Origin: Ricinus communis
Lineage: Eukaryota; Streptophyta; Magnoliopsida; Malpighiales; Euphorbiaceae
Direction of reading: 5' to 3'
Assembly: GCF_019578655.1 (NCBI RefSeq)
Contig: NC_063263.1
Span: 496,001-560,000, forward strand
DNA length: 64,000 nt
Part shown: positions 45,740 to 57,825 of the stretch, in pieces
How positions within the stretch are numbered: position 1 is the stretch's first letter
Layout of the letters: every line of letters starts with the position of its first letter
The notes under the pieces: generated by a model
The model's database searches: none
Told to the model about the DNA's origin: nothing
What the model saw: only the letters and a program-made list of their open reading frames with translations
Program-made: the position numbers and the translations under genes

Positions 45740-46063
45740 TAGTATCGCCCGACCCGCTCAAGCGTGCTCAAAATATTTTGGGCTTGGACAACTCTTTTTA
45801 TGTTAAGCCAATGCTCGTTTATTTTCTAGACAGATTTAAAAATATTTTTTTTTGAAACCTGCCTAACAAGTCCTGTCTGATCCAAAAATTATAGAAAAAA
45901 TATAAAATATTTTTGTGATGGATTGAGTTTAATAAAAAACTTAAGACTGTATAACCGGGCGGGCCGGGCCTAGATTTGAAAACTTCCCCTTCCAAACCCG
46001 GCCCGGTATAAAATATTTTATTTTTATGAACAGGTTTATGAGAGCCCGGAATAAACCTACTCA
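45740..46063. repeat. GC-rich fold-back sequence upstream of FSD3
   Basis: In a very AT-rich setting the arms ACCGGGC (45954-45960) and GGGCCGGG (45961-45968) face CCCGGCCC (45997-46004) and GCCCGGT (46001-46007). Similar CCCGACCCG at 45748 suggests a small repeat element of the GGGCCGGGC type common in plants. Whether it affects the gene is unknown. Confidence 0.45.
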
Positions 46064-46074
46064 TATATATAAAA
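46064..46074 (+). promoter_or_regulatory. Candidate TATA box of FSD3
   Basis: TATATATAAAA about 150 bp before the chosen ATG, which would give a leader of about 120 bases. No other core element can be assigned from sequence alone. Confidence 0.4.
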
Positions 46075-46224
46075 TCTATCATATATCCATAATGGGTGAG
46101 ACAAATTTTGTCTACCCCGTATAGTATTCAGCACTCAATACAGCACTGTACTCTCGTGGTGAGTGGCTTAAATTATCAAAAATACGAAGTAGATAGAGAG
46201 GCAGGGGAAGGGAGAACGAAAGAG

Positions 46225-49200
46225 ATGAGCTGGTGTTGTAATCTTTCTCCTCCAAGAAGTCGGCTTCTAGTGGGGGATTACTCTTTACAATTAAAGAATC
46301 TTGATCTTAAGCTTCTTTCTCTGGTGACTTCACTTGCATTGCTTCTATTGACATACCTCTGGTTCTCCTTTTGGTCTTTCCAAATGAAATGCGTTAAATT
46401 TGGTTGTTTTCTATTTGTTTTACTTATTTATTTATTCAGCGAAATAAGCAGAAGAGGAGGCAATTCCAAAGGGCTTCAAAACTCGTGGCTTACTATGGAT
46501 TGAAGACACCTCCTTATCCACTCGTAGGTCTTCTTTGTTTCCCTTTTTCTTGGTCTCTTTAAATAAACTAAAAGCTGTTTGGACCATGTTGCTGTAATCC
46601 ATTGCAGGAAATACTTTATATTCCTTTCTTTTAATTAAAAAAAAAAAGAGAATCTTTTGTGTTGGTTTGGACAGAAATAGAAAAAGGAAAAGAAAGAATT
46701 CCGTATGATGCTATATCTTAGTCCACCAGACTAACATTTCACGATTAAGTTTTAGCAAAAATGTGTATGTGAAGAGTGGACTTGATGCAGATATATACTT
46801 TTGTTGCCTATATGTCTAGAATTGGTAATGTTGCCATTTTCAACAGAACAATCTTATATGAATCTATTTCACGCATGTAGGATGCCCTAGAACCGTATAT
46901 GAGCCGAAAGACACTAGAGATACACTGGGGAGAACATCACCGAGCCTATGTGGAAGGATTGAACAAACAACTAGCAAAGGATGATATCTTATATGGGTAT
47001 ACAATGGATGAACTTGTCAAAGTAACTTATAACAATGGAAACCCCTTTCCCGAATTCAACAATGCCGCTCAGGTATTTGTATGTTCGTAAGCCTCTTGGT
47101 ATAAATTCTTTGATTGATAATTAATTCCTTGGATAACTTAGTTGAAGTGGTCTGTGGTGTGGGAATATTCACATTATGAAGCTTGTTTTCGTCACGACAA
47201 TTATTGGCGCCATCCAACGTTGGAATTTGGATGTAATGACTGCTTAGTTTAGAGTTCAACTTAAGTGGATGCTCGTCTTGTTGGATCTTACAGTTCTGAT
47301 TTATTTATTTATCAAAGTGGATAAATTTCTGATGTTATCTTAGAATTCGATTCTGTGCTTATAGTGGTTATTACGTGATTTTTGTTCTAGCTGACATGTA
47401 CTTCAGGTCATGATAAAATCCCTTCTTCACAACTTTGGATCACAAACGGATGAAAAGAAAAGTACTTAAAAGTCTCCTCTTCAGTCTCTGAAGTTGTGAG
47501 CTTTGTTATATCTCCTGATTGTGAAAATATTTCTGAGTTTAAAATTTCGTACTTCAAATTTGAGAACAGTTATAGATATGTTTGTGACACAAATAGGGAG
47601 AATGCCAGTTAAGTTTAAAAACTCAAGAGGCTTAGAAGGCTCTAGGTTCTACATGGGCTTGCTTGAGTCAATATTGAGTACTTTTTAGTCTTTAAAGGGT
47701 CTCAGATATGTCTACTTTGATAAGTTAGCTGCTGGTCTGCTATATTAATTGAAGGGTAAATAGTTTCCAGTTTTGCTGGTAGAGCTGTCAGATGTATTAG
47801 GAGTTCTTACTCTTATTGCAAAGTCTTTTTTGAGCTTAAGATAGCTTAGTTCTTTGTAGTATATTTTGGGGTTTCAAATCTAATAAGCATTGAGATTCAA
47901 ATGTCTTTAGGGTTTAGATCTAATCTGGCTTTATCACACCCTTGCCTGTAATGCTTGTCATTCGTTTCCAATTCTCACTGATAAAAATCCCTGCAGTTGT
48001 TGCTCTTGAGATGTATGATGAATTCTTTCATAAGGTGTGATGTCTTTTAAAGAATGTTTTTATGTGAATCCTAAATTTCTCATCTATTATTCTCTGTGCA
48101 CTGTTTATGTTATTGCCTCAAATTACAATTCACTTATTTTCATATTTCTATTGGCCTCATTTACTGGTTCTCCTACGTCAGTTTGGCTCAGATTTTGGAA
48201 TGTACAAGGTTGACAATTGACTGGAATTGACAGATAGGATAACATAAAGCTTGTTTACCATGTGTTTAATATATGCTTCTAGCATTCAATTTTCTGGATT
48301 TGGAAGAGTGGGAAATATACATTTTCAATTCTCATCTTAAATATTCTTTAAGAAACTAAAATGAAGAGAAAATGCTAATGCAAGTTTGTTGAGATTTTCT
48401 TTGAATTTTTGATGTTTGTGTAGCATTTCACTCTATGATTTTATGTAAATGCCTTATTAGTGGCATCAGACCTCTTGTTTGTTTAACGATCAAAATAGTA
48501 GTGAATGTTGATATAAAGAGTACATTGGTTGTAGTGAATGAGTAAAAGGTGGCATATAAGATTAGAGTGAATTAACTACTGGCATCAGGATCGAGACCTT
48601 TTCCTGCCATATCACACTTATTAATTCTTTTCAACGAGAACGGTTAAGATGAGACTTAAAATATTTTTTTCCCAAAAGTTTATTTTCCTCTTTTCTGTCA
48701 TTTTACCTGTGCAATTTTGGTCTTCCGAGTCAGTGTTTGATATTATCTCCTTTCATTGGACTGGAAACTGGAAACTTGAACTTGTTATTCAATTGATCTT
48801 GAGGGCATGGCACTGTTCTCAGCACAAGATTCTTTTTACTGAAAGGAGAAACTAAAAGAGATTTTTACTAAATATCTGATCTAACAGGTCTGGAATCATG
48901 ACTTCTTTTGGGAATCCATGCAACCAGCAGGAGGGGAGATGCCCGAACTTGGGGTGCTCCAGCAGATTGAGAAGGATTTTGGTTCCTTCACAAATTTCAA
49001 AGAGAAGTTTATAGAAGAAGCTCTTACACTATTTGGCTCTGGTTGGATTTGGCTTGTCTGTAAGTATTTTCTTCTGTTAATGCTGTTGCTGATTCCCAAA
49101 AGAAAAGAAAAACTTTGTTCGGTGTTGTCTTAAAACTTCAAGGTTTCTCTGTTTTACACTTCATTTGCGGGTACTGCCCTCAGGAGAAAGATTGTAACCT

Positions 49201-49650
49201 TCAATCTTGGAGACCTCTCACACCATGCAAATGAGATTTGGATGAATCGAACTGCAAGTCTGGTTTACTGAGTACTAGCTAATTGGCATGGCCTTAGTTT
49301 ATCAGGAACTGCTTAATTGTTGGACATATGATTGTTTAACATGCACAATGTTTTATCGGCATGGCTTTAGTTTATCAGGAACTGCTTAATTTTGCTTTCA
49401 TGCACAGTTATTTTCAAGTAATTGTTTTCCTATTAATTGTTAACTTTTTTGTTCAATTGCTTGTAGTGAAGAGAGAAGAGAGACAACTTGCTATAATTAA
49501 AACATCAAATGCCAACAATCCGCTTGTATGGGATGATATTGTATGTCAATTCTACATTCTATTTACATCAATTGCACCTTATCAATTGCATTGACACCAT
49601 CTCTTTTTTCTTGCAGCCAATCATCTGTTTAGATATGTGGGAGGTAAATT

Positions 49651-49681
<31 letters not shown>

Positions 49682-50014
49682 TCCTCTCTCTATCCCTCAT
49701 GCACACAAGCATGCACAGTAATATGGTAGATCAACATATTCATGTTTCTTGCATTGGAATTTGATTATTCTTCCTACTTCTTGCAGCATGCTTATTATCT
49801 GGATTATAAGGTATGCCATCACTGCCTCCTGTAATTAATACCCACAATGATATACTTTTTTGTTGATTATGGCCTGACTTGAAAACAGAATGACAGGGGG
49901 AAGTATGTGAATGCATTCATGAATCACCTGATCTCTTGGAACGCAGTGATGGCACGCATGGCTCGTGCAGAGGCTTTTGTTAATTTAGGTGAGCCAAAAA
50001 TTCCGGTTGCTTGA
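46225..50014 (+). CDS. FSD3: Iron superoxide dismutase, chloroplast FSD3 type (8 coding exons)
   Basis: Converts superoxide to oxygen and hydrogen peroxide; FSD3 homologues act in plastid nucleoids. Exons: 46225-46323, 46440-46523, 46881-47072, 48888-49059, 49467-49540, 49617-49643, 49787-49810, 49889-50014. All seven introns are GT-AG and phases agree, giving 265 residues, near the 263 of Arabidopsis FSD3. Residues 1 to about 45 should be the transit peptide; YYGLKTPPYPLDALEPYMSR opens the mature enzyme. Metal ligands are all present: His76 (EIHWGEHH), His129 (VWNHDFFW), Asp213 and His217 (LDMWEHAYYLDY). Gln125 in NNAAQ marks iron rather than manganese type. GSGWIWLVL, KTSNANNPLVWDD and the FSD3-typical end LGEPKIPVA are kept. 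An in-frame upstream ATG (46096) would add 43 residues unlike the family, so 46225 was chosen. No stops or shifts: probably functional. Confidence 0.95.
49654..49700. repeat. (CT)n microsatellite in FSD3 intron 6
   Basis: About 18 CT units (49654-49690), then imperfect TCC/TCTA units, between donor 49644 and acceptor 49786. It may vary in length between individuals. Confidence 0.85.
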
Positions 50015-50580
50015 ACTTTTGGTGCCAAACGTCTATGATTAAATGGTAAGAGCGGAACCTAGATAGAACGCGGAGCGCCGGCTCCCGACCGCTGATAATT
50101 CATCCTTTGAGGACCATTATAGAGGAAGATGCAGTCGTGTAAAATGTGCTATTTCTTTCATGTTTCCTCTAGTTTAATTCTTATCTCATTGTGATAGAAA
50201 CAGGTGAGTTTGGATTAGGGACTGCCGGAGTATCAGGTATTTTTGGAAGAGTAAGAGGTAGTTTTGTAGAATCTCATTGTACTAGTTAGTCTGCCCACGT
50301 TTAAAGAAATCAGTATTGCTTTTTGGGTTAGTTTCGAGCTTGGTTACTGAATAATAGGTTAAAACAGTTACTGGAAATCTTATGGAAATGATATATCATG
50401 CAACACTAAACCTCCTTTGGCTAACTGAATATGATTAGTTAGATGCTGCACAAGAAAGAGGCAACAAATAACAAAGTGGAAAGCAGCATTGTTACCATGG
50501 ATGAGCAAAACACATAAGCATGAGTGAGACCTGAGTTTTAGCTATTGAAAGAGCCACAATGCTGTCTGATCTCAACAGCA
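50015..50580. other. Convergent intergenic stretch between FSD3 and the peroxidase remnant
   Basis: Holds the 3' untranslated end of FSD3. The two genes run tail to tail. A GC-richer piece near 50040-50100 resembles part of a tRNA by the bases GGTAAGAGC but has no full cloverleaf. Confidence 0.5.
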
Positions 50581-51112
50581 TTAGCTGACTTGACTCCGAT
50601 CTAAGCCTAATTTTATCATAGCCGCAGCAAAGTAATTGAAAAAGATTTGTTGATCTTCAGCCATCATATTGACATTACTCCGAGTCAATGGGTGGTAAGC
50701 CAACATCTGATCTTTGGATAGCAATCCAAGCCCCTTTTGAAGATTACGGAAATAAACATTGTCAAAAGTAAATGGTGTGGTAACATCATTCAGTGCAACC
50801 ACAGTTGAGTCTGGATGTGTCTTACGGCGGCAAGACCCTCGAAGGCTAACTGCATATTGCTGGTCCATGGTTGGATCTATGTCAAATGTCTTGTTGTACC
50901 CATAAATTCGTGGCATGAATTCCTTACAATGAGAAAAACCTATGGTATGTGCACCTGACAAAGCTACAGAGAGGTAAACCTTTGGATCTGAAAAGAGAAA
51001 ATAGCTGAGGGATTGTTTGGTTCACTCGAGGAAAGTTGCCATTCACTCTTGATGCCTTAGAAATAAGCCCATCTCTTCTTCCCTTCTGCACTTCCCATCT
51101 CGGTCCTCCTAC
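50581..51112 (-). pseudogene. Class III peroxidase, 3' exon with a frameshift
   Basis: Secreted heme peroxidases of plants. An AG acceptor (TTTGCAG, 51119-51113) opens the exon with VGGPRWEVQKGRRDGLISKA and NGNFPRVNQTIPQLFSLF, then SKGLPL. Here the frame shifts (about 50970) and goes on as SVALSGAHTIGFSHC with the proximal heme His, CKEFMPRIYGYN, PFTFDNVYFRNLQKGLGLLS (structural Asp for calcium) and a helix ending in FNYFAAAMIKLG, stop at 50581. The closest wording is the Prx65/31/41/63 type. The first exons, with the distal His and Arg, are not found in good condition. The shift just before the active-site motif and the missing 5' part point to a pseudogene, but a short intron at the shift cannot be ruled out. 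Confidence 0.85.
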
Positions 51113-51835
51113 CTGCAAAGAAAAAAAAAAAATATTGACATATTTTATTAAAAAATATTGAATTTAAATTTTAGATGTATAGAATTTTTATTTTTATTTT
51201 TAATATAAAATTTTAACTTATTTTATTTTAATCATTTCTAACTAATGACAAATTGACATATTTATGATTAAAGTGAAATTTAATTATAAATATGGATAAG
51301 ATTTATATTTTTATGAATTGTGATTTACATCGCTAGTTTGTTTGTTATATTTAATTTTACATTAATTAGCTTCGCTTCCATACTACAAAAAAATAAATCT
51401 GAACCTGAAAAATTGTTATGCTAATATCTTTTAATTTTTATTCTTATCTTTTTTCTCTTTTCTAATTTTATTTTTGCCCTTAAGTTTTTATTTCTGTATA
51501 TGTTTAAATTTCTATTATTTTTTACGGTATAGATAAATGTATAAAAGGAAAAAAATCAAACATAAAAACTAAAAAAAAGTGACGTCATAGATTAAAAACG
51601 AATATTGTACTATATATATGTGGCATGGGAAATTATATGGCGATTTTGTTATCTAGAAAGTAAAATTTGTTTTTAAGTAATTATTATTTATTTTTTCTAT
51701 CTTAAAAAATAGTCATCTTTTTTTTTCTGCCCATTACAAATAACAATTATTTTATTATTTATTAATTTAATAAGTCACAGTTAAATATTTCCATTATTGA
51801 TTAACATAGACATATTGACAGATCGGTTACACCTC
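51113..51835. other. AT-rich stretch beside the peroxidase remnant
   Basis: Would be the intron upstream of the peroxidase exon if earlier exons survive. It begins with an A run (51120-51131). No gene signs. Confidence 0.5.
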
Positions 51836-52085
51836 TACTATTGAAAAAATGACTGATCAAGCAGACCTCGCTTCGCTGCTCTTGTCTCTGTCACCAGCTT
51901 TTTAGATCTCTATTGCCATGAAGGAACATCTCTACAGCACGAGAGCGGCATATCGCGGGTCAAAAACCTTTGGTCCCTGTCCGTTGACGGAAAAGAGAAA
52001 GGAAGATTAGGCTTGTGAAAGGATTGCTGTCAAGCTCGACTCTTAAGCATCAAGATCACATGTTGGATCACTGCCAACGGATCAT
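51836..52085 (-). pseudogene. Possible decayed first exon of the peroxidase
   Basis: A GC-richer island in AT-rich DNA. On the minus strand, CAGCAATCCTTTCACAAGCC with TGATGCTT before it, and CTTTCTCTTTTCCG after it, recall the peroxidase segment GCDASVLI..NPF-KAE..LSLPGDGFD. Frames are broken and key residues cannot be read, so this is weak. Confidence 0.25.
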
Positions 52086-53698
52086 CATATTATCACTTGC
52101 AATGAATTTTTATATTTTTATACTTTAAAATCATAGTTTTTATAGAAAACATAATAAAAATATTTTAGAGAAATAGTGATAAGAAAGAATCATAATAACT
52201 AAAAAGGCTACATTTCTTAAGCTCTATATAAATTGAAAGCCAACTACCTTTTTCTGTTTGGTGCTATAGCAAAGTGGAGATAAAATAAGAAAAAGGAAAA
52301 GTTATTGTTGACTTCGTCGAAAGTGCTGAATTTCTCTTACAACGAAAATAAGAATTTTGTTAAATGAAAGTTTACTCTTCAATTTATTGCTAAGAGTAAA
52401 ACCTACATGCCTAAATTATCTGAGCATTTTAATAATTAAGTATTGAATCTTTTAAGAGATGAATTTCTGGAAATTTTATAAAAAATTTATGGATTTAATT
52501 TAAAGCCATTATATGATAAATAAAGAGAAGAGTCTAAATTCATGCATTTTAAAATTCTTTATAATTTAAAACTACTTATTTTTTAGAATTTTAATTTCCT
52601 AACTAAGAGGTGGAAAATTTTAGAATTCATAATTTTGAAAGAATAATAAATTGTTATAATACTTTTTCATTTTAATATTATTCTTAATAAATGTATATAA
52701 TTCCAAAATTATGCTTAACTTTAAATAAAATAAATAAATTATAACTATCAATTTATTGTTTTAATTTTAATTCAAATAATATAATTTTTAAATAAATCGA
52801 ATTTAAGCTAAATTGTAAATATATGTTATTTATTTATTAGTTTTGTACATAAATCATACTCTTACAATATGGCAGCATTTTCTTTTCATTATTTTTGAGA
52901 AATTTAGTTTAAATAAAATACAACATATGAAAATTGGCATGATAAAATATCAAATACTATGTTTGTTGTGAATACATAGATGTGTTCTTTGGGTAAGAAG
53001 AACGAAAAATAGACTTACCTTAGATTAGAAAAACAAAAAAACAAGAACATGCAGAGATAGAGATGACAGTTTGGCTGAGTCGGTGAGCAATGACCCTATG
53101 CGGTTAAAAATTACAAGAGAAAGGGGGGATTTTACCTTTAGTTTTGAGCCCGTGAAGCCACTTTTTTGGGGGTATGGACAAGGCTAGATCACATGAGATG
53201 GGTTTGTCCTGCTCACTGCTATTGGTGGGACGGGAGTATCTCATAGCAATGATTTCTCTTTTGTTTAATTATTTCAGGAAACACTCATTTTTGGGTTCTG
53301 CATGTGGTCCATTAACCGATATATTACAAGTAAAAAATTTTATTTTGTTTACAGTTTAATTTATATGTATTTTTTATATAAAAATTTATATTTTAGTTTT
53401 TATGTATGCCTGAAAAAATATGTAAAAAGAAAAATAAAATTAATATGATAAATTATGATAAGAAGATAATATAAATAATATGAAGAAAAGAGTTACGTAA
53501 CAAGTGAATCAATAATTCTATTTAATCAATTCTAGATACTTACTTTTTATATTTTCATTTAAATATTAAGATTTTTATTAAAATATTATAAAAGTAATGA
53601 TTAATTATCAGTTAACGTGAATCATTGAATTTTTTTTTTTTCTTTTAATATGATATAGGTATTTCTATTAGTTTTATATAGTTTAAATCCATTTATGA
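52086..53698. other. AT-rich intergenic stretch
   Basis: No coding sequence, repeat boundary or RNA gene could be recognised. A less AT-rich portion (53000-53300) has a 61-codon open frame without family features. Confidence 0.5.
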
Positions 53699-53707
53699 TT
53701 TATTTTA

Positions 53708-54480
53708 AAGGTAATTACTATTTGCCTTCTATATTTGTCTATATTATATTAGTTACCTCCTAACATTTAAAAAATATTTTTTTTATTATTTTATATTTTA
53801 ATCTTATATTAAAAGTCTCTTCCGTCAATATTTTTGTTAAACAATCGTTAATTAGATTTATTTTTATACTATTTACCCTTTGATCTTTGGTGTAATATAT
53901 AAATTGCCCCTTATAGTTTATTTATTATACTAAAACTCTCTTGTCTAATTTTGATACAAAAATCAATTTTAGTGTTTGTATAAAAATAATTAACTAGTGT
54001 TCTTTAATTACTCTAATCTTTAGTATAATTAAATTCTAATAAAATTTAAATATCTTAAAAGTACTTATATTAATTAAAATATTAAAAATTATATAATTTA
54101 ATTTTATATTGTTAAAATAAAATAGATAGTATTATTATTATTAATTTTATGATAGTAGAATTGTAATTTTGATAAAAAGTTTGAAGATCAAATTATATTT
54201 CTTTTATCAATTTAGATTTTTATTTACATTGACTTTCAAAACTCAAGGGGATTTTAGTGCAACAAATAAAATATAGGGGGCAATTTGTATACTACATAAA
54301 AAATTGGAAGCAAATAGTATAAAACTAAACCTAATTAGTGATTGCGTAACAGAAGTTTTAACGGAAGGGGTTTTTAGTATAAAATTACAAAATAGAAGAA
54401 TGAGAAAATATATCTTCTAAATGTTAGGGGGTAACCAGTATAATATGAAAAAAATACAAGAGGCAAATAGTAATTATCCC
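53708..54480. mobile_element. Non-autonomous MULE-like fold-back element with perfect 9-bp TSD
   Basis: TSD TTTATTTTA at 53699-53707 and 54481-54489. Ends AAGGTAATTACTATTTGCC and GGCAAATAGTAATTATCCC form the TIR. The arms go on inward for about 300 bp each (AGTTACCTCCTAACATTT against AAATGTTAGGGGGTAAC; AAATTGCCCC near 53895 against GGGGGCAATTT near 54273), leaving a short centre. No ORF. Size, long arms and a 9-bp duplication fit the Mutator superfamily. Confidence 0.8.
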
Positions 54481-54489
54481 TTTATTTTA

Positions 54490-56180
54490 TACTTATGAGT
54501 ATGGCTTTTTCAGAGCTCGCCCCAAGCGATTGCAATTATGTCATTGTGTCGGAAGTTGTCTCACCCGCACTAGATTTGATTTGAAAGTGAGCCGTCTGAG
54601 AAGAGGTCTCAAGGGATCACGACAACCACGGTGACTGCGAATTATTAGAGAAGACTTGGAATCGCCATCCGAATACGATAAATGGGACAAATAGAGAGTG
54701 GCGAAGGATGGCGGCTCGGATTCATCGTGGAAAGCCTAACTTTCTCCCTCCCTCAATCAAATATTTGGGTTTGAAAGTTAGGTACATGCTGGGAAAGGGT
54801 TAGACACCCTAACATGCCTGGATACATAGTCCAGCCTCCACTAGACTCTAAGGCTTTTGGTTTTCCTAATCCTACTAACCTAGCTTCGTTGCTACCCATT
54901 TTGTTACGATGGCATTTTATTTATCTTATTTAAACATATAAAGGTGAGAAAGAAAGGACTATCCTAGCATACATCTATCTAAGATGGGAAGGCACATTGG
55001 TGCCACTAATTCTAGGAAGGTACATTAGTATCTTAAATTTTATCTAACATGCTAAGGTGACCAAATAAGGACTGGTTTTATTAAGCATATGGGTACCATA
55101 TTCTTTTTATCTTTGATTATTTTGGTGAGTGAAATGTTGGAAGGCGGGGGACTTATATTGGTGAGTCAATTTATTTTAGTTTAGCATGTGAGGTGATCAA
55201 TCAATTTAAGTTCAATTCGCCTGTAGCATGTGAGGTGAAATCTAGCATATACCCAAAAGTAATTAATAGACTAAGTATAAAGAAAGGAAAGAGATGAATT
55301 AATAAAGTACAAACTATATAAGTAATTATAAAATGGGGTGATTATCTTGCACCCTAGCTATATAAACACAATCACATCAGCAATTATTAAATTCACATTT
55401 AGCCTAACTAATGATAATCCACTTAACTGGATTAGGTGAAGCATAAATGGACCCACCTGTACTATTAAGAAAATCAGGTTAGTTAAGTACTCAAATATTA
55501 GCATTAGGACACTAAAGAAATAAAATGATGAATTCAATACATAAGACACCCAAAATCCGATAAAAATGCAAGCTTTATATATATACTAAAATCAAGTCAT
55601 TTTCAAAGAAAATATAAAATAAACATTAATACTAAACATGACACTAATCATACATTTAAAATCAAACTAAGTATATTCAATCATTAATGCAAGTATTAAC
55701 CTCTAAATCAACTAAAACATGTCAAATAATATTAAATCAACATGAAAACCTACCGAACAGTAAACATGCTTATCCAACAATAAATATGACATACAAAGAC
55801 ATATAAAACTTTAAATCCACCAAAAAGGCCATAAAAATGGAAGTTCTAAGCTTCTGTGAGCTTACCCAGCATGGGGTAAGCCTTAGTCCATATGCGGAAG
55901 CCTTACCCTATATGTGGTAAGCTCCCAAAAGTATGAGCCGAAGCATGTGCAAATTCAATCAATTGCTATTAGTAATGGGCATAAAAGGTACACTTTGCAC
56001 ATGCTTCGGCTCATACTTGTCGATGTTCCACAAGATAGTTAGTATCTAAAGCTTCTCAGGCAACCAAATCTACAAAAAGAAAAGGAAGAAATAAGAAAAA
56101 ATAGAAAAAGAGCTAAGCTTAAAATCCAAAAGGGCGACTAAGGCAAAAATAATAAAAGAGAAAAATATTTGATTGCATAC
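54490..56180 (-). repeat. Ogre/Tat-like LTR or leader remnant with hairpins
   Basis: The words TTGGAATCGCCATCC (54657-54671) and GGGAAAGGGTTAGACACCCT (54789-54808) are typical of Ogre/Tat LTR ends and leaders. The rest is A-rich with weak similarity to 60540-60900. It holds several hairpins: CTTACCC/GGGTAAG around 55861-55881 and a perfect 25-bp inverted repeat at 55929-55953 and 55994-56018. No ORF. Boundaries are uncertain; the Athila LTR at 56181 ends it. Confidence 0.4.
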
Positions 56181-57666
56181 TGATATCCTTGATATTACAC
56201 ATGTTTGCATGCTTGATTTTGAGTTGTTTTTAGGGCAAATTATGTGTTTTTGTATTAGAATCACCCTGTTTTAGTTTTCTTTGTGTCTCAGGTGTTTTTC
56301 GAGGTACATCATCAAAGTTAGAGAGAAATCAGACTAAAATTGGGAAGAAACAGACAAATCAAGCGCGTTAGACTGTTGAACACGCTTTTCCAACACGCCC
56401 GTGCTGAGAAGCACAATTAGGGTCGGAGGGCGTGTTGAAATTCCTTACCTGTAGCGAGAAGAAACAATTTGCAACATGGTTTCCTGAGAGTAACATGCCC
56501 TAGGAGCATGCCGGTGCTGAGCAGTACGACCCAAATCCAAGCCGTGCTGAAAGAAGCCAAATATACAAATTTAGCTTAACACGACATGGATCCAGGTACA
56601 AGCTTTGTTGGATCTTGAAACCTGATTTTAAAGAAAAAGAAAAACAAAGAGAAAGAGGGATTTGGAAGGGAGAGAACTTTGGGGTATTCAAGACGGACTT
56701 TAAGAGCAACCTTCTAGATGGTCAAGAAGAGGAAAACTGAGACAAACTCCACTTCAACATCATTTAGATAGTTGTTCTTGAGGATTGGATTGAAGATTCA
56801 AAGGAAAAAAAAGGGATCTTAAGCTGCAGAGATTAGATTCAGTGTTATTCAAGAGGGGATAGCATGTCCACCATTTGAGAAAAGGGTATACATGTTCTTT
56901 TCGATTCTTGTTTACTTTGTATTTGATTCTTCTAGTTTAATCATGAACAAGTGTAACTAATCTTATTAACCCATTTAGGGGTGACCTTTAGCTATGCTAG
57001 GCTTGTTTTATGCTTAATTGATTGAATTGTTGATTTAAGATTGTAGTTTTTATTCAAGTATAATAAAATCTATTGTTTATTCTTCATTGTTGAATCAATT
57101 TGAGAACTCCTTTATAATTAAAAAATTCAATTGAGTTTGGACAACTGCTTATGTGATTAAGTGATTTGCATCTTAGAGATAAGTGTAATAACTTACTGGA
57201 ATAAGAACTAGACATTCTTATTAGTCATAATTTAGAGATTAATGCTATTCTAACATCAATTGTTAGGAAGAGAATCCAATTTTAGATCTTTAGGATTAGG
57301 AATTGGTTAACTCGAGAGAGAGATCAATTCATTTAAAAGATTACCCACAGATCGCAGTTCCTAATCAATCAATTGATATATTATTATTTTTAAGCCGGTT
57401 AGCTAAAGGGATCCCCAATTGGGTTAATTCATCCCATTGTCTTTTTCAAACTTTCATTCTCTTTATTAAAATTTAGTTTTTATTTGCATTCTCATCATTT
57501 TTAGTCAATAGTCTTCACCACCTTTTGATCGGTTAGATAATAGGAATAGTGTCGTAGTAGTAGCTTCTTAGTTCCTATGGGATACGACATTGATACTTGC
57601 TATAGCTAGATTACATTCGATAGGTTCACTTGCCTGTAGATTGTTAGTCGTGTTTAGCCAACACCA
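56181..57666 (+). repeat. 5' LTR of an Athila-like element (+)
   Basis: Opens TGATATCCTTGATATTACAC and ends at CACCA beside the PBS. Shares the order of the other Athila LTRs, including TAGAATCACC (56259-56268), GAGAAAAGGGTATACATG (56877-56894) and a late GATACGACATTGATACTTGC (57581-57600). A nested hairpin lies at 56391-56437: CAACACGCCC/GGGCGTGTTG with GTGCT/AGCAC inside. 1486 bp. Confidence 0.8.
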
Positions 57667-57672
57667 AGTTTT

Positions 57673-57690
57673 TGGCGCCGTTGCTAGGGA
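57673..57690 (+). other. Athila primer-binding site
   Basis: TGGCGCCGTTGCTAGGGA, two changes from the Athila form TGGCGCCGTTGCCGGGGA, six bases after the LTR end. Confidence 0.85.
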
Positions 57691-57825
57691 AATTGTTTTG
57701 AGAAATATTGTGAACTGTGTTTTCTTGTTAATTTAGCCATTTATTCTTTGTTCTTTATTTGTTTTTATTTGATTTTATTCTTTTACTCATTTGTGTTGTT
57801 GGTTATTCGTTGTTTCACAAAGTGT

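Noticed and set aside
46096..46224. N-terminal extension of FSD3 from an upstream in-frame ATG
   Set aside because: The added 43 residues look unlike transit peptides of the family, and the ATG at 46225 gives a length close to known FSD3 proteins.
46324..46503. Reading exon 1 of FSD3 through to the stop at 46501 as a hydrophobic membrane protein
   Set aside because: The hydrophobic run is intron 1; splicing at 46323/46440 restores RASKLVAYYGLKTPPYPL in phase.
50035..50100. tRNA-like sequence (GGTAAGAGC and a GC-rich arm)
   Set aside because: No acceptor stem pairing, no T-loop consensus and no anticodon arm could be fitted.
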